The notes under the pieces were generated by a model. It was not told where the DNA came from. It did not search any database and worked only from the letters and a program-made list of their open reading frames with translations. This document shows, piece by piece, positions 17,021-25,179 of a stretch of 64,000 nucleotides of DNA. The position numbers and the translations under genes are program-made. Positions within the stretch are counted from its first letter, which is position 1. Each line of letters starts with the position of its first letter. This DNA is from Archangium gephyra. GTDB lineage: Bacteria; Myxococcota; Myxococcia; Myxococcales; Myxococcaceae. Where the stretch lies: the NCBI GenBank assembly GCA_003243425.1, contig QFQP01000015.1:89754-153753 (forward strand). The letters run 5' to 3'.

Positions 17021-17524
17021 TCAGCGGTCGGTGATGCGCACAGGCGCCGACAGGTGGTGGAGCTCGCAGTCGAGAGGTGAGCCGTCTTCCCACACCAGCA
17101 TCGCGAACTCGCCGGGGGCGTCGAGCGCAATCATCGGGTGGTGCCAGACGCCGGGCGCGTAGGCGACGCCCTGGCCGGGGCTGCAGACGAAGGCGACGAG
17201 CTTGTCGAGGTCGGGCGAGCCGTCGGCGCGGTTGGGCGCCACGCACACCAGGTAGCGCGAGATGAGCATCGGCACGAAGACCTGGGTGCTGGCCGCGTGT
17301 CGCTCGAGGAGCTTCACGTCGAAGGGCAGCGCCCTGGGCGACGAGCGGAAGACGACGAGGTTGGGCGTGGCGGTGGCGCGGGTGTTGATCAACTCCGCGC
17401 AGCGGTCGAAGCGCACGGCGGTGCCCATGTTGGCGCTGGTACCGCTGGTGAGCCCGGCCGACACCACGTGGCCGAACGGCGCGAAGGCTTCGGCGGTGAG
17501 CGGCACGGCAGCGAGGGTCGTCAT
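17021..17524 (-). CDS. allA: Ureidoglycolate lyase
   Basis: A 167-residue cupin-type protein matching ureidoglycolate lyase (AllA): PLTAEAFAPFGHVV at the start, then HAASTQVFVPM and GQGVAYAPGVWHHPMIAL with the conserved His pair near the end. The enzyme splits ureidoglycolate into glyoxylate and urea, the last step of one allantoin/purine degradation route. No other purine catabolism gene is nearby, so it stands alone. It is divergent from the DUF4180 gene with only 30 bases between starts. Confidence 0.88.
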   Translation of the reverse strand: MTTLAAVPLTAEAFAPFGHVVSAGLTSGTSANMGTAVRFDRCAELINTRATATPNLVVFRSSPRALPFDVKLLERHAASTQVFVPMLISRYLVCVAPNRADGSPDLDKLVAFVCSPGQGVAYAPGVWHHPMIALDAPGEFAMLVWEDGSPLDCELHHLSAPVRITDR

Positions 17525-17554
17525 GCGCGTGAGGTGTACTACGTCGCGGTGGCC

Positions 17555-17869
17555 ATGAAGACGTTCACGCTCGAGGCGCAGGGCCCGGTGATTGCGAGTT
17601 CAGCCGATGTGTCGAACCTGATTGGGCAGACGTGGGGGCAGGCGGTCGACAGCATCGTGGTGCCGGTGTCGCGGCTGCACGCCGACTTCTTCGACCTGAA
17701 GACCGGGTTCGCGGGTGAGCTGCTGCAGAAGCTGGTGAACCACCAGTTGAAGTTGGTGGTGGTGGGTGACGTGTCGGCGCACGTGGCGCGCAGCGACGCG
17801 TTCCGCGACTTCGTGCGCGAGGCCCAGCGCGGTACGCAGGTTCGCTTCGTGGACGCGGTGCGGGAATAG
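17555..17869 (+). CDS. DUF4180 domain protein
   Basis: A 104-residue protein matching the DUF4180 pattern: SNLIGQTWGQAVDSIVVPVS, LHADFFDLKTGFAGELLQKL and a conserved VVGDVSAHVARSDAFRDFVRE. DUF4180 proteins have no established biochemical role. An ATG at 17555 is used; an in-frame GTG lies two codons earlier. It is divergent from allA and convergent with the YebC-family gene. Confidence 0.8.
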   Translation: MKTFTLEAQGPVIASSADVSNLIGQTWGQAVDSIVVPVSRLHADFFDLKTGFAGELLQKLVNHQLKLVVVGDVSAHVARSDAFRDFVREAQRGTQVRFVDAVRE

Positions 17870-17986
17870 CGGGCCGTCTGCGCGTCATCACGCGCGCAGC
17901 GCGGGGGCTGGGTGATGGCACCGGCCCGGGACATCGAAGCCGCGCCCACGCACGCGGCCGACCTGAAGGTCAACTGACGACGGCGG

Positions 17987-18682
17987 TCACTTCACGCCGA
18001 CGAACAGCGTCTGCACGTCGTCGTCTTCGTCGAGCTCCGCGAGGAACTCGTCGAGCTCGCCCTGCAGCTCGGGCGGCACGGCGACGGGGTTCTTCGCCTT
18101 CCACACCAGCGCCGCCGACTCCACGTTCCACGCCGCGGTCTCGAGCGCCTTGCGCACGGCGTCGAGGTCCTGGGCGTCGGTGTAGAAGGTCACCGTGCCG
18201 TCGTCGTTCTTCTCGAAGTCCTGGGCGCCGGCTTCGATGGCGGCCGCTTCGGCATCGGCTTCACCCGGAGCCTTCGCGCCAATCGCGCCGAGCCGCGAGA
18301 AGTCCCACGTCACCGCGCCGGTCGCCGCCAGCTGGTATTCGCGGAAATGGCCGCGCACGTTGGCCGCCGTGCGCGTGCGGTTGTCGGTCAGACACTCGAC
18401 GACCACCGGCACGCGGCCCGGCCCGAAGCCCTCGTAGGTGACGAGCTCGTAGGTCACCTGCTCGTCCAACTGGCCAGAGCCCTTCTTGATGAGCCGGTCG
18501 AGCGTGTCGCGGGTCATGTTGACCTTCTTCGCGTACTCGATGGCGAGGCGAAGCTTGGCGTTGGTCGAAGGGTCCGCGCCGGTCTTCGCGGCAATGAGGA
18601 CTTCCTTCGCGGCCTTGCTCAGCAGCTTGCCCTTGGCGGCTGCGTTGGCTTCACGGCCCTTCTGTTTCCATTGAGCGCCCAT
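17987..18682 (-). CDS. YebC/PmpR-family DNA-binding regulatory protein
   Basis: A 231-residue protein with the three-domain YebC/PmpR architecture, including AGHSQW-like MGAQWKQKGREANAAAKGK at the start, NAKLRLAIEYAKKVNM, YEGFGPGRVPVVVECLTDNR and GAVTWDFSRLGAI. Members act as DNA-binding regulators or as translation factors for polyproline stretches. The N-terminal MGAQW in place of MAGHSKW places it in the YeeN-like branch. Co-directional with a hypothetical gene 49 bases upstream. Confidence 0.88.
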   Translation of the reverse strand: MGAQWKQKGREANAAAKGKLLSKAAKEVLIAAKTGADPSTNAKLRLAIEYAKKVNMTRDTLDRLIKKGSGQLDEQVTYELVTYEGFGPGRVPVVVECLTDNRTRTAANVRGHFREYQLAATGAVTWDFSRLGAIGAKAPGEADAEAAAIEAGAQDFEKNDDGTVTFYTDAQDLDAVRKALETAAWNVESAALVWKAKNPVAVPPELQGELDEFLAELDEDDDVQTLFVGVK

Positions 18683-18731
18683 GCCGCGTGTGTGGCAGCG
18701 CGGCGCGACGTCTTCAAGCGTGAAGCGAAGG

Positions 18732-19160
18732 TCAGCCGGCGACGAGCACGAACGATGAGCGGTTCAACGCGGCCTCGGCCTGCGTGGTCGCCACCGTGTA
18801 GCTGGCGACGCTCGACGGTCTGCGCAGGGTCTCACTGAGCTGCCGCGCGGCCTCTTCGAGTGACGTGAACTTGATGCTGGCGTGCTCGAGGCCCTTCTCC
18901 ATGAGGTCGAGGCGCGCGTCGCACAACGTCAGCATCTGATCAGCCGTGATGCGTGCCTTGGCCTCGGCCACCAGCATCTCGAGGCTGCCTTCGCTCTCGG
19001 TGCGAAGGTGACCCGTGACGCCGTGGAGCGCACCGGCAGGCGTCTCCATGGCCGCGCGCACGTCGCTCGAGTCATCGGGCTTGCCCTCGAGCCGCAGCGC
19101 ACGCACCACCTCGGCGATGGCGCCCTGGACGAGTACGTGAAGTGCGTGGTCTCGGGTCAT
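18732..19160 (-). CDS. Hypothetical soluble helical protein
   Basis: A 142-residue protein starting MTRDHALHVLVQGAIAEVVR. It is predicted mostly helical (EGSLEMLVAEAKARITADQML, LMEKGLEHASIKFTSLEEAA) with no membrane segment, signal peptide or recognised motif. A longer start at 19187 would add nine residues. The gene may share an operon with the YebC-family gene downstream. Confidence 0.5.
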   Translation of the reverse strand: MTRDHALHVLVQGAIAEVVRALRLEGKPDDSSDVRAAMETPAGALHGVTGHLRTESEGSLEMLVAEAKARITADQMLTLCDARLDLMEKGLEHASIKFTSLEEAARQLSETLRRPSSVASYTVATTQAEAALNRSSFVLVAG

Positions 19161-19209
19161 ACCTACACAGTACACATGGCAGACCACGCGGCCACCCGCG
19201 GAGCGACGA

Positions 19210-19221
19210 AAGATCGATCTT
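19210..19221. promoter_or_regulatory. 12-base perfect palindrome
   Basis: AAGATCGATCTT is self-complementary and lies in the 262-base gap between the divergent hypothetical gene (start 19160) and the flavoenzyme gene (start 19423). It contains two overlapping GATC sites. It could be an operator; nothing else supports it. Confidence 0.25.
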
Positions 19222-19422
19222 CTGTCACGGCTGCAATTGCGCGCTTCCTGAACACACGCGGTTAGCGCGCGCGGTGCGGCACGTGGTCATCTCGACACGC
19301 GCCACCGGGCAGAAACGTCGAGCGCGATGCCACGAGCGGAGCTGATCAACGCAAGCCCCGCGCGCCCGGCGGCCACCCGGGCACAGCGCACCGTGACACT
19401 TCGCGGTACACAGCGCGTCCCC

Positions 19423-21882
19423 ATGAATTCCCCGGAACTCCCGAAGCACGCGCGCGTCGTCGTCATCGGCGGCGGCATCATCGGCACCTCGGTCGCGTAC
19501 CACCTCGCGCACGCCGGCTGGAAAGACACGGTGCTGCTCGAGCGCGACAAGCTCACCTCGGGCACCACGTGGCACGCGGCCGGCTTGATGGTGACCTTCG
19601 GCTCGACGTCGGAGACCTCGACGGAGCTGCGCAAGTACACGCGCGACCTCTACTCGCGGCTCGAGGCCGAGACGGGTCAAGACACGGGCTTCAAGCCGGT
19701 GGGCTTCATCGAGGTCGCGTCTGACGAGGGCCGCCTCGAAGAATACCGGCGCGTGTCGGCGTTCAACCGGCTGTGCGGCGTCGACGTGCACGAGATTTCC
19801 CCGAAAGAAGTGAAGGACCTCTTCCCGCTCGCGAAGGTCGACGACGTGCTCGCGGGCTTCTACGTGAAGGAAGACGGCCGCGTGAACCCGGTCGACGCCA
19901 CCATGGCGCTGGCGAAGGGCGCCCGGCAGCAGGGCGCGCGGCTCATCGAGAACTGCCCGGTGCTCGACGTGGTCATCAGGCACGGTGAAGTGCGCGGCGT
20001 GGTGACGCCCTTCGGCACCATCGAGTGCGAATACGTCGTCAACTGCGCCGGCATGTGGGCGCGGCAGCTGGGCGCGAAGAGCGGCGTGTCGATTCCCCTG
20101 CAGTCGGCCGAGCACTACTACCTCATCACCGAGAGCGTGCCGGGCATCAGCCGCGACTGGCCGGTGCTCGAAGACCCGGGGTGCCACGGGTACTACCGCG
20201 AAGAAGGCGGCGGCCTGATGGTCGGCCTCTTCGAGCCGGTGTGCGCGCCGTGGAACATCGGCGGCGTTCCACAGGACTTCTCGTTCGGAGAGATCAGCCC
20301 CGACTGGGACCGCATGGCGCCGTACCTCGAGCGCGCGATGTCGCGGGTGCCCATCACCCAGAGCATCGGGCTCAAGAAGTTCTTCTGCGGCCCCGAGAGC
20401 TTCACGCCCGACCTCCGGCCCATCGTCGGTGAGTCGCCGGAGGTGAAGAAGTACTTCGTCGCGGCGGGGCTCAACTCCATCGGCATTCTCACCGGCGGCG
20501 GCTTGGGCCGCGTACTCGCGCAGTGGATCATGCAGGGCCGCCCCGACGTCGACGTGACCGGCATGCACGTCGACCGGCTGCAGCCCTACCAGACGACGCC
20601 CGCGTACCGGCGCACGCGCACCGTGGAGTCGCTCGGCCTCGTGTACACCTGCCACTACCCCTTCAAACCGATGAAGACCGCGCGCGACGCCAAGCGCTCG
20701 CCGCTCTACGACCGGCTGGAAAAACAGGGCGCGTTCTTCCGTGACGTGAGCGGCTGGGAGAGCGCCGATTGGTTCGCAGGCCCGGGCGTGAAACCCGAGT
20801 TCGGCCCGCTCGGGTGGGGCCGGCCGGCGTGGTGGAAGCACTGGGAAGCCGAGCACCGCGCGGTGCGTGAAGGCGTCGCGCTGATGGACATGTCGTTCAT
20901 GTCGAAGTTCCGCGTCGAAGGCCGAGACGCGGGCCGCATGTTGAACGTGTTGTCGGCCAACGACGTCGACGGTGACGCCGGCCGCATCACCTACACGCAG
21001 TGGCTCAACGAAGGCGGCACGCTCGAGGCCGACCTCACGGTCACCAAGTTCGATGATCAGCACTACCTGGTGGTGGCCAGCGACACTGCGCACCGGCACG
21101 TCGAGGCGCGCTTGAAGCGTGCGTTCGCCGAGCACCACGCCTTCGCCAGCGACGTCACCGGTGCGTACGCGCAGTTGAACGTGCAGGGCCCGAAGAGCCG
21201 CGAGCTGTTGCAGTCGGTCACCTCCGCTGACCTGTCGAACGAGGCGTTCCCGTTCCGGTGCGCGCGTGAAATCGACATCGGCTTCGCGCGCGTGCTGTGC
21301 GTGCGCATCACGTACCTGGGTGAGCTCGGCTATGAGCTCTACATTCCCACCGAGCAGGCGGTGCACGTGTACGACGCGCTGCTCGAAGCGGGCGCGAAGT
21401 TCGACGTGAAGCATGCGGGCCTCAAGGCGCTCGCCTCGCTGCGCATGGAAAAGGGCTACCGCGATTACGGCCACGACATCGACAACACCGACTCGGTGCT
21501 GGAGGCGGGCCTCGGCTTCGCGGTCGACATGAACAAAGCGGTGGCCTTCATCGGCCGTGAAGCGGTGGCAGCGAAGAAGGCCGAGGGGCCGTTGAAGCGG
21601 CGCCTGGTGCAGGTGTTCGTGAAAGACCCGGAAGCGCTGTTGTTCCACGCCGAGCCGGTGCTGCGAAACGGCAAGCCCGTCGGCTACGTGCGCGCGGCGT
21701 CGTACGGGTTCACGCTCGGCGGCGCGGTGGGCCTGGCGATGGTCGACGGTGGCGGCGAGGCCGTCGACGGCAAGTGGTTGTCGTCGGGCCAGTGGGAAGT
21801 GCAGATCGCCAACACCCGCTACCCGGCGATGGCGTCGATGAAGCCGCTGTACGACCCCGACATGAAGCGCATCAAGAGCTGA
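19423..21882 (+). CDS. FAD-dependent dimethylglycine/sarcosine dehydrogenase-like enzyme
   Basis: An 819-residue two-domain enzyme. Residues 10-400 are a glycine oxidase-type FAD domain with GGGIIGTSVAYHLA at 16-29 and the flavin-region TSGTTWHAAGLM. Residues from about 430 to the end are a GcvT-like tetrahydrofolate-binding domain (LDMSFMSKFRVEG-type start, LGELGYELYIPTE, ASLRMEKGYRDYGHDID). This is the organisation of dimethylglycine and sarcosine dehydrogenases and of the PDP regulatory subunit; it demethylates N-methylglycines and passes the one-carbon unit to folate. The Met at 19423 is chosen; 32 extra upstream residues are unlike the family. Three lipoprotein genes follow closely. Confidence 0.85.
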   Translation: MNSPELPKHARVVVIGGGIIGTSVAYHLAHAGWKDTVLLERDKLTSGTTWHAAGLMVTFGSTSETSTELRKYTRDLYSRLEAETGQDTGFKPVGFIEVASDEGRLEEYRRVSAFNRLCGVDVHEISPKEVKDLFPLAKVDDVLAGFYVKEDGRVNPVDATMALAKGARQQGARLIENCPVLDVVIRHGEVRGVVTPFGTIECEYVVNCAGMWARQLGAKSGVSIPLQSAEHYYLITESVPGISRDWPVLEDPGCHGYYREEGGGLMVGLFEPVCAPWNIGGVPQDFSFGEISPDWDRMAPYLERAMSRVPITQSIGLKKFFCGPESFTPDLRPIVGESPEVKKYFVAAGLNSIGILTGGGLGRVLAQWIMQGRPDVDVTGMHVDRLQPYQTTPAYRRTRTVESLGLVYTCHYPFKPMKTARDAKRSPLYDRLEKQGAFFRDVSGWESADWFAGPGVKPEFGPLGWGRPAWWKHWEAEHRAVREGVALMDMSFMSKFRVEGRDAGRMLNVLSANDVDGDAGRITYTQWLNEGGTLEADLTVTKFDDQHYLVVASDTAHRHVEARLKRAFAEHHAFASDVTGAYAQLNVQGPKSRELLQSVTSADLSNEAFPFRCAREIDIGFARVLCVRITYLGELGYELYIPTEQAVHVYDALLEAGAKFDVKHAGLKALASLRMEKGYRDYGHDIDNTDSVLEAGLGFAVDMNKAVAFIGREAVAAKKAEGPLKRRLVQVFVKDPEALLFHAEPVLRNGKPVGYVRAASYGFTLGGAVGLAMVDGGGEAVDGKWLSSGQWEVQIANTRYPAMASMKPLYDPDMKRIKS

Positions 21883-21886
21883 TCAG

Positions 21887-22249
21887 ATGATGAAATGGAC
21901 GACCCTGGTGGTGGTGCTGGCCGTGTCGAGCGGCTGTCAGGTGTGCCGGATCGCGTGCACGAATGAGCAGACCTTCGTGTTGACCGATGGCGCGGGCAAC
22001 GCGCTGCAGCCGGCCCGCGTCGAGGTGGCCGGCGAGTCGTTCGACTGCGGCGCCGCTTCGGAGCGCGTGCGCTGTTCGGGAAATCGCGTGACGGTCGAGA
22101 CCTTCGAGTCGGCCGCGAGCGTGAAGCTCACCGCACAGGGCGGTGAGACGTGGTGGGGCAACGTCGCCGCCAGCGGTGGAGCACAGCAGGTCGCCAGCTG
22201 CATGTGCGTCAACACCTTCCCCGACGTCACGGTGCAGCTCTCGCCATGA
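21887..22249 (+). CDS. Small lipoprotein, first of three tandem paralogues
   Basis: A 120-residue lipoprotein: signal peptide MMKWTTLVVVLAVSSGC with lipobox Cys17, then QVCRIAC. It contains TFVLTDGAGNALQPARVEV, which aligns with TLVFQDSTGAALAPLRLED and TLILVDAAGNPLTPTRVVD in the next two genes. The C-terminus has a CMCVN pair of Cys and a beta-rich tail. It starts four bases after the flavoenzyme stop. Family not recognised; probably an outer-membrane lipoprotein with a carboxypeptidase-regulatory-like small beta domain. Confidence 0.65.
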   Translation: MMKWTTLVVVLAVSSGCQVCRIACTNEQTFVLTDGAGNALQPARVEVAGESFDCGAASERVRCSGNRVTVETFESAASVKLTAQGGETWWGNVAASGGAQQVASCMCVNTFPDVTVQLSP

Positions 22250-22632
22250 GAGCGGCGGTGTTGATGAGCCTGGTGGCGCTGAGCGGCTGCGGCGCGCCGT
22301 GCCCGGCAGAAGCCCGGTACGTCGAGACGCTGGTGTTCCAGGACTCGACGGGCGCAGCGTTGGCGCCGCTGCGGCTGGAAGACCTGGAGACCGGCCGTCG
22401 CTACGAGTGCACGCAGGCGGGCGTCGACGCGAACCCCGGCGCGGAGCTCGGTGACTGCCGGGCACATCGGATGGTGTTGATCCGCACCAACACGCAGCCG
22501 CACATCATTCGCGCGGAGGCCGTGACGGGTGGGAAGTTCACCGGTGGCGTGACGCCTGAAGTGATTCCTCCCGCGGAGATGACGGAGTGCGCGCAGCCGA
22601 CGCTGGGTGAAGTGGTCGTCGTGTTCAACTGA
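22246..22632 (+). CDS. Small lipoprotein, second of three tandem paralogues
   Basis: A 128-residue lipoprotein with signal MRAAVLMSLVALSGC and lipobox Cys15. It shares the core TLVFQDSTGAALAPLRL and a Cys in ECTQAG with its neighbours. The ATG overlaps the TGA of the first copy (ATGA), which argues for translational coupling. No enzymatic motif; function unknown. Confidence 0.65.
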   Translation: MRAAVLMSLVALSGCGAPCPAEARYVETLVFQDSTGAALAPLRLEDLETGRRYECTQAGVDANPGAELGDCRAHRMVLIRTNTQPHIIRAEAVTGGKFTGGVTPEVIPPAEMTECAQPTLGEVVVVFN

Positions 22633-22750
22633 AGCGGTCACGCGCGGCAACGCGGTTGATGAGGTCGGTGGGCGCACCGAGACCCGATTGCGCTGCTCGA
22701 TTTCCACATGCGCGCTGCTCGAAGGCGGCTCAGACCACTACGCTCGCGCC

Positions 22751-23134
22751 ATGATCCGCCTCGCCGTGCTCTCGTTTTCGGTGCTGCTCGCCGCGTGTGT
22801 CCCCGCGGTGTGTGGCCGCTACTGCCCCGACTTTCAGACGCTGATCCTCGTCGACGCCGCGGGAAACCCGCTCACGCCGACGCGCGTGGTCGACCCTCGA
22901 GGCGAAGTGCATTCGTGCGTCGACGACGACTTCGTGACCTGCACCGACAACCGCATCACGTTCGATCAACGCGACTTCGCGATTCATCAACTGCGCGTCG
23001 AAGCCGCCAGCGGTGAAGTGTTCAACGGCGACTTCACCCCCACGCGGGAGCCGACGGGCATGGAGTCGATGGGCTGTGACTGCATTCGCGACACGCGCTT
23101 CGCTGATCAAACGCTGCAGCTGCGTGCGCCGTGA
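22751..23134 (+). CDS. Small lipoprotein, third of three tandem paralogues
   Basis: A 127-residue lipoprotein with signal MIRLAVLSFSVLLAAC, lipobox Cys16, then VPAVCGRYC. It has the shared core TLILVDAAGNPLTPTRVVD, a VTCTDNRITFD segment like VRCSGNRVTVE of the first copy, and a C-terminal CDCIRDTRFADQTLQL matching CMCVNTFPDVTVQL. It lies 118 bases after the second copy and ends 13 bases before the convergent sterol-desaturase gene. The first and third copies are more alike than either is to the second. Confidence 0.65.
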   Translation: MIRLAVLSFSVLLAACVPAVCGRYCPDFQTLILVDAAGNPLTPTRVVDPRGEVHSCVDDDFVTCTDNRITFDQRDFAIHQLRVEAASGEVFNGDFTPTREPTGMESMGCDCIRDTRFADQTLQLRAP

Positions 23135-23147
23135 GACGCGCCACGCA

Positions 23148-23903
23148 TCACCGCGGCCGACGGGCGACGAAGGCCTCTTCGTAGCCGGGTAGCGCAGTGC
23201 CGAAGAGCCGGTCCCACACGCGGAGCACGAGCCCGTAGTTGCCGTTCACCTGCGTGTGATGCATCGAATGAAACGTCGCCGAGTTGATCCACCGCAGGCC
23301 CGGCACCTTCAAGAGCCACGCCGGCCACAGCTCGTAGCCCAGGTGTGACATCACGTTGTTCGCCAGCCCGATGACCTGCAGCGCCCCCAGCATCGGGAGG
23401 TAGAGCGGCACCATCAACGCCACCGGGTAGATCCACGCGCCCAGCAGAACCCCCTCGAGCGGGTGAAACGAGTACGAGCTGAACGGTGTCACCTCGACGC
23501 TGCGGTGGTGCACGGCGTGAACGTGCTTGAAGGCCCAGGGCGTGTGCAGCAACCGGTGCACCCCGTAGAACCACAGGTCGTTGAGCAGCAGCAGCCCGAC
23601 GAAGGTGAGCACCAGCTGCCACGTCGAGAACTCCGAGCGGTCGGCGCTCAGGTGTGCCCAGCCCCGCGAGGTCAGCGCGTCGACCACCAGCATCCCCAGC
23701 GTCGCGAACGCGAGCGTCACCAGTGAGTACTTGAGCTCGTGCACCAGCTGGGCGCGGCTGGTCGACACCGGCGCCGGCAACTTGCGCGCCGCGAGGCGGC
23801 TGGCGAGCAGCCTCCACACCACCCACCACACGAGGCCCACCACCGTGAAGTACGCCACCGCCTGGCCGATGAAGGCCGGCACCAACGCCAGCAGCGCGTT
23901 CAT
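23148..23903 (-). CDS. Sterol desaturase / fatty acid hydroxylase superfamily membrane enzyme
   Basis: A 251-residue membrane protein with about four hydrophobic helices and the three His clusters that bind the di-iron centre: HRLLH, HAVHH and HSMHH. Such enzymes hydroxylate or desaturate lipids, sterols or carotenoids in the membrane using oxygen. The Met at 23903 overlaps the stop of the upstream secreted-protein gene (ATGA), so the two are coupled. Divergent TetR gene and palindromes at 24264-24326 suggest regulated expression. Substrate unknown. Confidence 0.85.
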   Translation of the reverse strand: MNALLALVPAFIGQAVAYFTVVGLVWWVVWRLLASRLAARKLPAPVSTSRAQLVHELKYSLVTLAFATLGMLVVDALTSRGWAHLSADRSEFSTWQLVLTFVGLLLLNDLWFYGVHRLLHTPWAFKHVHAVHHRSVEVTPFSSYSFHPLEGVLLGAWIYPVALMVPLYLPMLGALQVIGLANNVMSHLGYELWPAWLLKVPGLRWINSATFHSMHHTQVNGNYGLVLRVWDRLFGTALPGYEEAFVARRPR

Positions 23904-24253
23904 CGCACCCTCGTGAAGCGCAGCCGCTTCGAGAAGAGCCCGGCGCCCACCACCGCCTCGGGGTGCTGTCCCTCGAGCTTCAAGCGCACGTCGTGCGTCG
24001 AGCCGTTCTCCGGCATCTTCAACGTGCCGCGCAGCGCTCCGGCGCCGTCTTCCTTCACCGCGCTGAACAGCTCGAAGCCCACCTCGTCGGGTCGCGTCGA
24101 GCGCTCGATGACGCCGCGCCAGCCACCGTCGGCCGCCTCGAAGCGCACCACCGCGCTCCGCTCCGGGAAGTCCCAACGCCCGGTGAGCCCCACGCCCGCA
24201 TCGTCAGCCAGCGCACAGAAGGAAATCAGCGCGAGCACCACCGCGAGCCGCAT
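23900..24253 (-). CDS. Secreted small protein coupled to the sterol desaturase
   Basis: A 117-residue protein with an N-terminal signal peptide (MRLAVVLALISFCALA). The body, GLTGRWDFPERSAVVRFEAADGGWRGVIE, resembles the opening of small lipocalin-like or DUF2147-type periplasmic proteins, but the match is weak. Its stop overlaps the start of the desaturase gene. First gene of the pair facing the TetR regulator. Confidence 0.6.
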   Translation of the reverse strand: MRLAVVLALISFCALADDAGVGLTGRWDFPERSAVVRFEAADGGWRGVIERSTRPDEVGFELFSAVKEDGAGALRGTLKMPENGSTHDVRLKLEGQHPEAVVGAGLFSKRLRFTRVR

Positions 24254-24263
24254 GCGAGACCTC

Positions 24264-24284
24264 AAAGCAACGTCGAGTTGCTTT
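24264..24284. promoter_or_regulatory. Candidate TetR operator 1
   Basis: AAAGCAAC-GTCGA-GTTGCTTT is an 8+8 inverted repeat just upstream of the secreted-protein/desaturase operon (start 24253). The half-site GTTGCTTT recurs in the second palindrome at 24312-24328. Both lie in the 106-base region shared with the divergent TetR gene. Confidence 0.5.
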
Positions 24285-24311
24285 CACTACGCATCGGAGA
24301 ATCTGCACATT

Positions 24312-24326
24312 GCAACTCGCAGTTGC
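24312..24326. promoter_or_regulatory. Candidate TetR operator 2
   Basis: GCAACT-CGC-AGTTGC is a 6+6 inverted repeat followed by TTTC, so its right arm reads AGTTGCTTTC, as in operator 1. It is 34 bases upstream of the TetR start. Two related sites in one divergent promoter region suit autoregulation plus control of the desaturase operon. Confidence 0.45.
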
Positions 24327-24359
24327 TTTCACCGTGCACCCGGCGTTCACTGCCGGCCC

Positions 24360-24971
24360 ATGGCGGTCCGAAAACAACGGCGCGGCGACGCGATGATCAC
24401 CAACGTGCTCAACCAGGCGCTGCTGCTGCTCGCCGAGGTGGGCTTCGAGCGGCTGACGCTGCCCGAGGTGGCCGTGCGCGCGGGCGTGAACAAGACGAGC
24501 CTCTACCGGCGCTGGCCCACCAAGGGCCTGCTGGTGCGCGACGCGCTGGCCAGCGCCATGGCCGCACCGGTGGGCTTCGTGGTCACCGGCGAGCTGCGCC
24601 GAGACCTGGTGGCGTGGGGGAGCGCCGCGGTGGCGTTCTCGGGGTCTGCGCTCGGTCAGGCGGTGTTCCGCGCGCTGCTGGTCTCCGACGTGCCCGAGCT
24701 GCAGGAGCTCTCGCGCGAGCTGCGGGCCGCCAGCGCTGCGCCCCGACGCCTGCTGGACGCCGCCAGGAAGCGCGGAGAGCTCGCGGCCGACGTCGACAGC
24801 GCGCTGGTGCTCTCGATGATCGCCGGCACGCTGATGCACCGGCAGCACATCGAGCGCCGACCCATCGACCAGCGGGTGCTGGCCACGGTCATCGACATTG
24901 TCCTCGACGGCGTGCGCGCCGCTGCCGCCGAGGCCCGCCGGCGCCCCGCCCGGCGAGTTCGCAGCACATGA
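24360..24971 (+). CDS. TetR-family transcriptional regulator
   Basis: A 203-residue regulator: N-terminal helix-turn-helix with ITNVLNQALLLLAEVGFERLTLPEVAVRAGVNKTSLYRRWPTK split over residues ~14-55, then a helical ligand-binding domain. It faces the secreted-protein/sterol-desaturase operon and two palindromes lie between them, so it most likely represses itself and that operon. The ligand is not predictable. ATG 24360 is the first plausible start. Confidence 0.88.
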   Translation: MAVRKQRRGDAMITNVLNQALLLLAEVGFERLTLPEVAVRAGVNKTSLYRRWPTKGLLVRDALASAMAAPVGFVVTGELRRDLVAWGSAAVAFSGSALGQAVFRALLVSDVPELQELSRELRAASAAPRRLLDAARKRGELAADVDSALVLSMIAGTLMHRQHIERRPIDQRVLATVIDIVLDGVRAAAAEARRRPARRVRST

Positions 24972-25179
24972 CGAATCACCGTCAGGCAGATCAACCGAAC
25001 TGACGAGCCGCCCGCGTCTTCTTCGGCAGCTGCAACGAGAACCGCACCACGGTTCGCCAGGCTTCGTTGATGACGCTGACGCTCACCGCGCCGTGACCCT
25101 GTATTTTTCGGCGCTGACTTCACCGCTGCAGCGCAGACAATTCGCCTGACGCTGCGGCCGCCTGTAGCCTCCGACGCAC

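Noticed and set aside
19225..21648. An 807-codon minus-strand frame opposite the flavoenzyme gene
   Set aside because: Composition and overlap mark it as the antisense shadow of a clearly conserved enzyme.
24990..25179. Remnant of a kinase C-terminus on the minus strand near 25000-25100
   Set aside because: A frame ending RFSLQLPKKTRAARQFG is suggestive, but it is short, has no start and matches no specific family.
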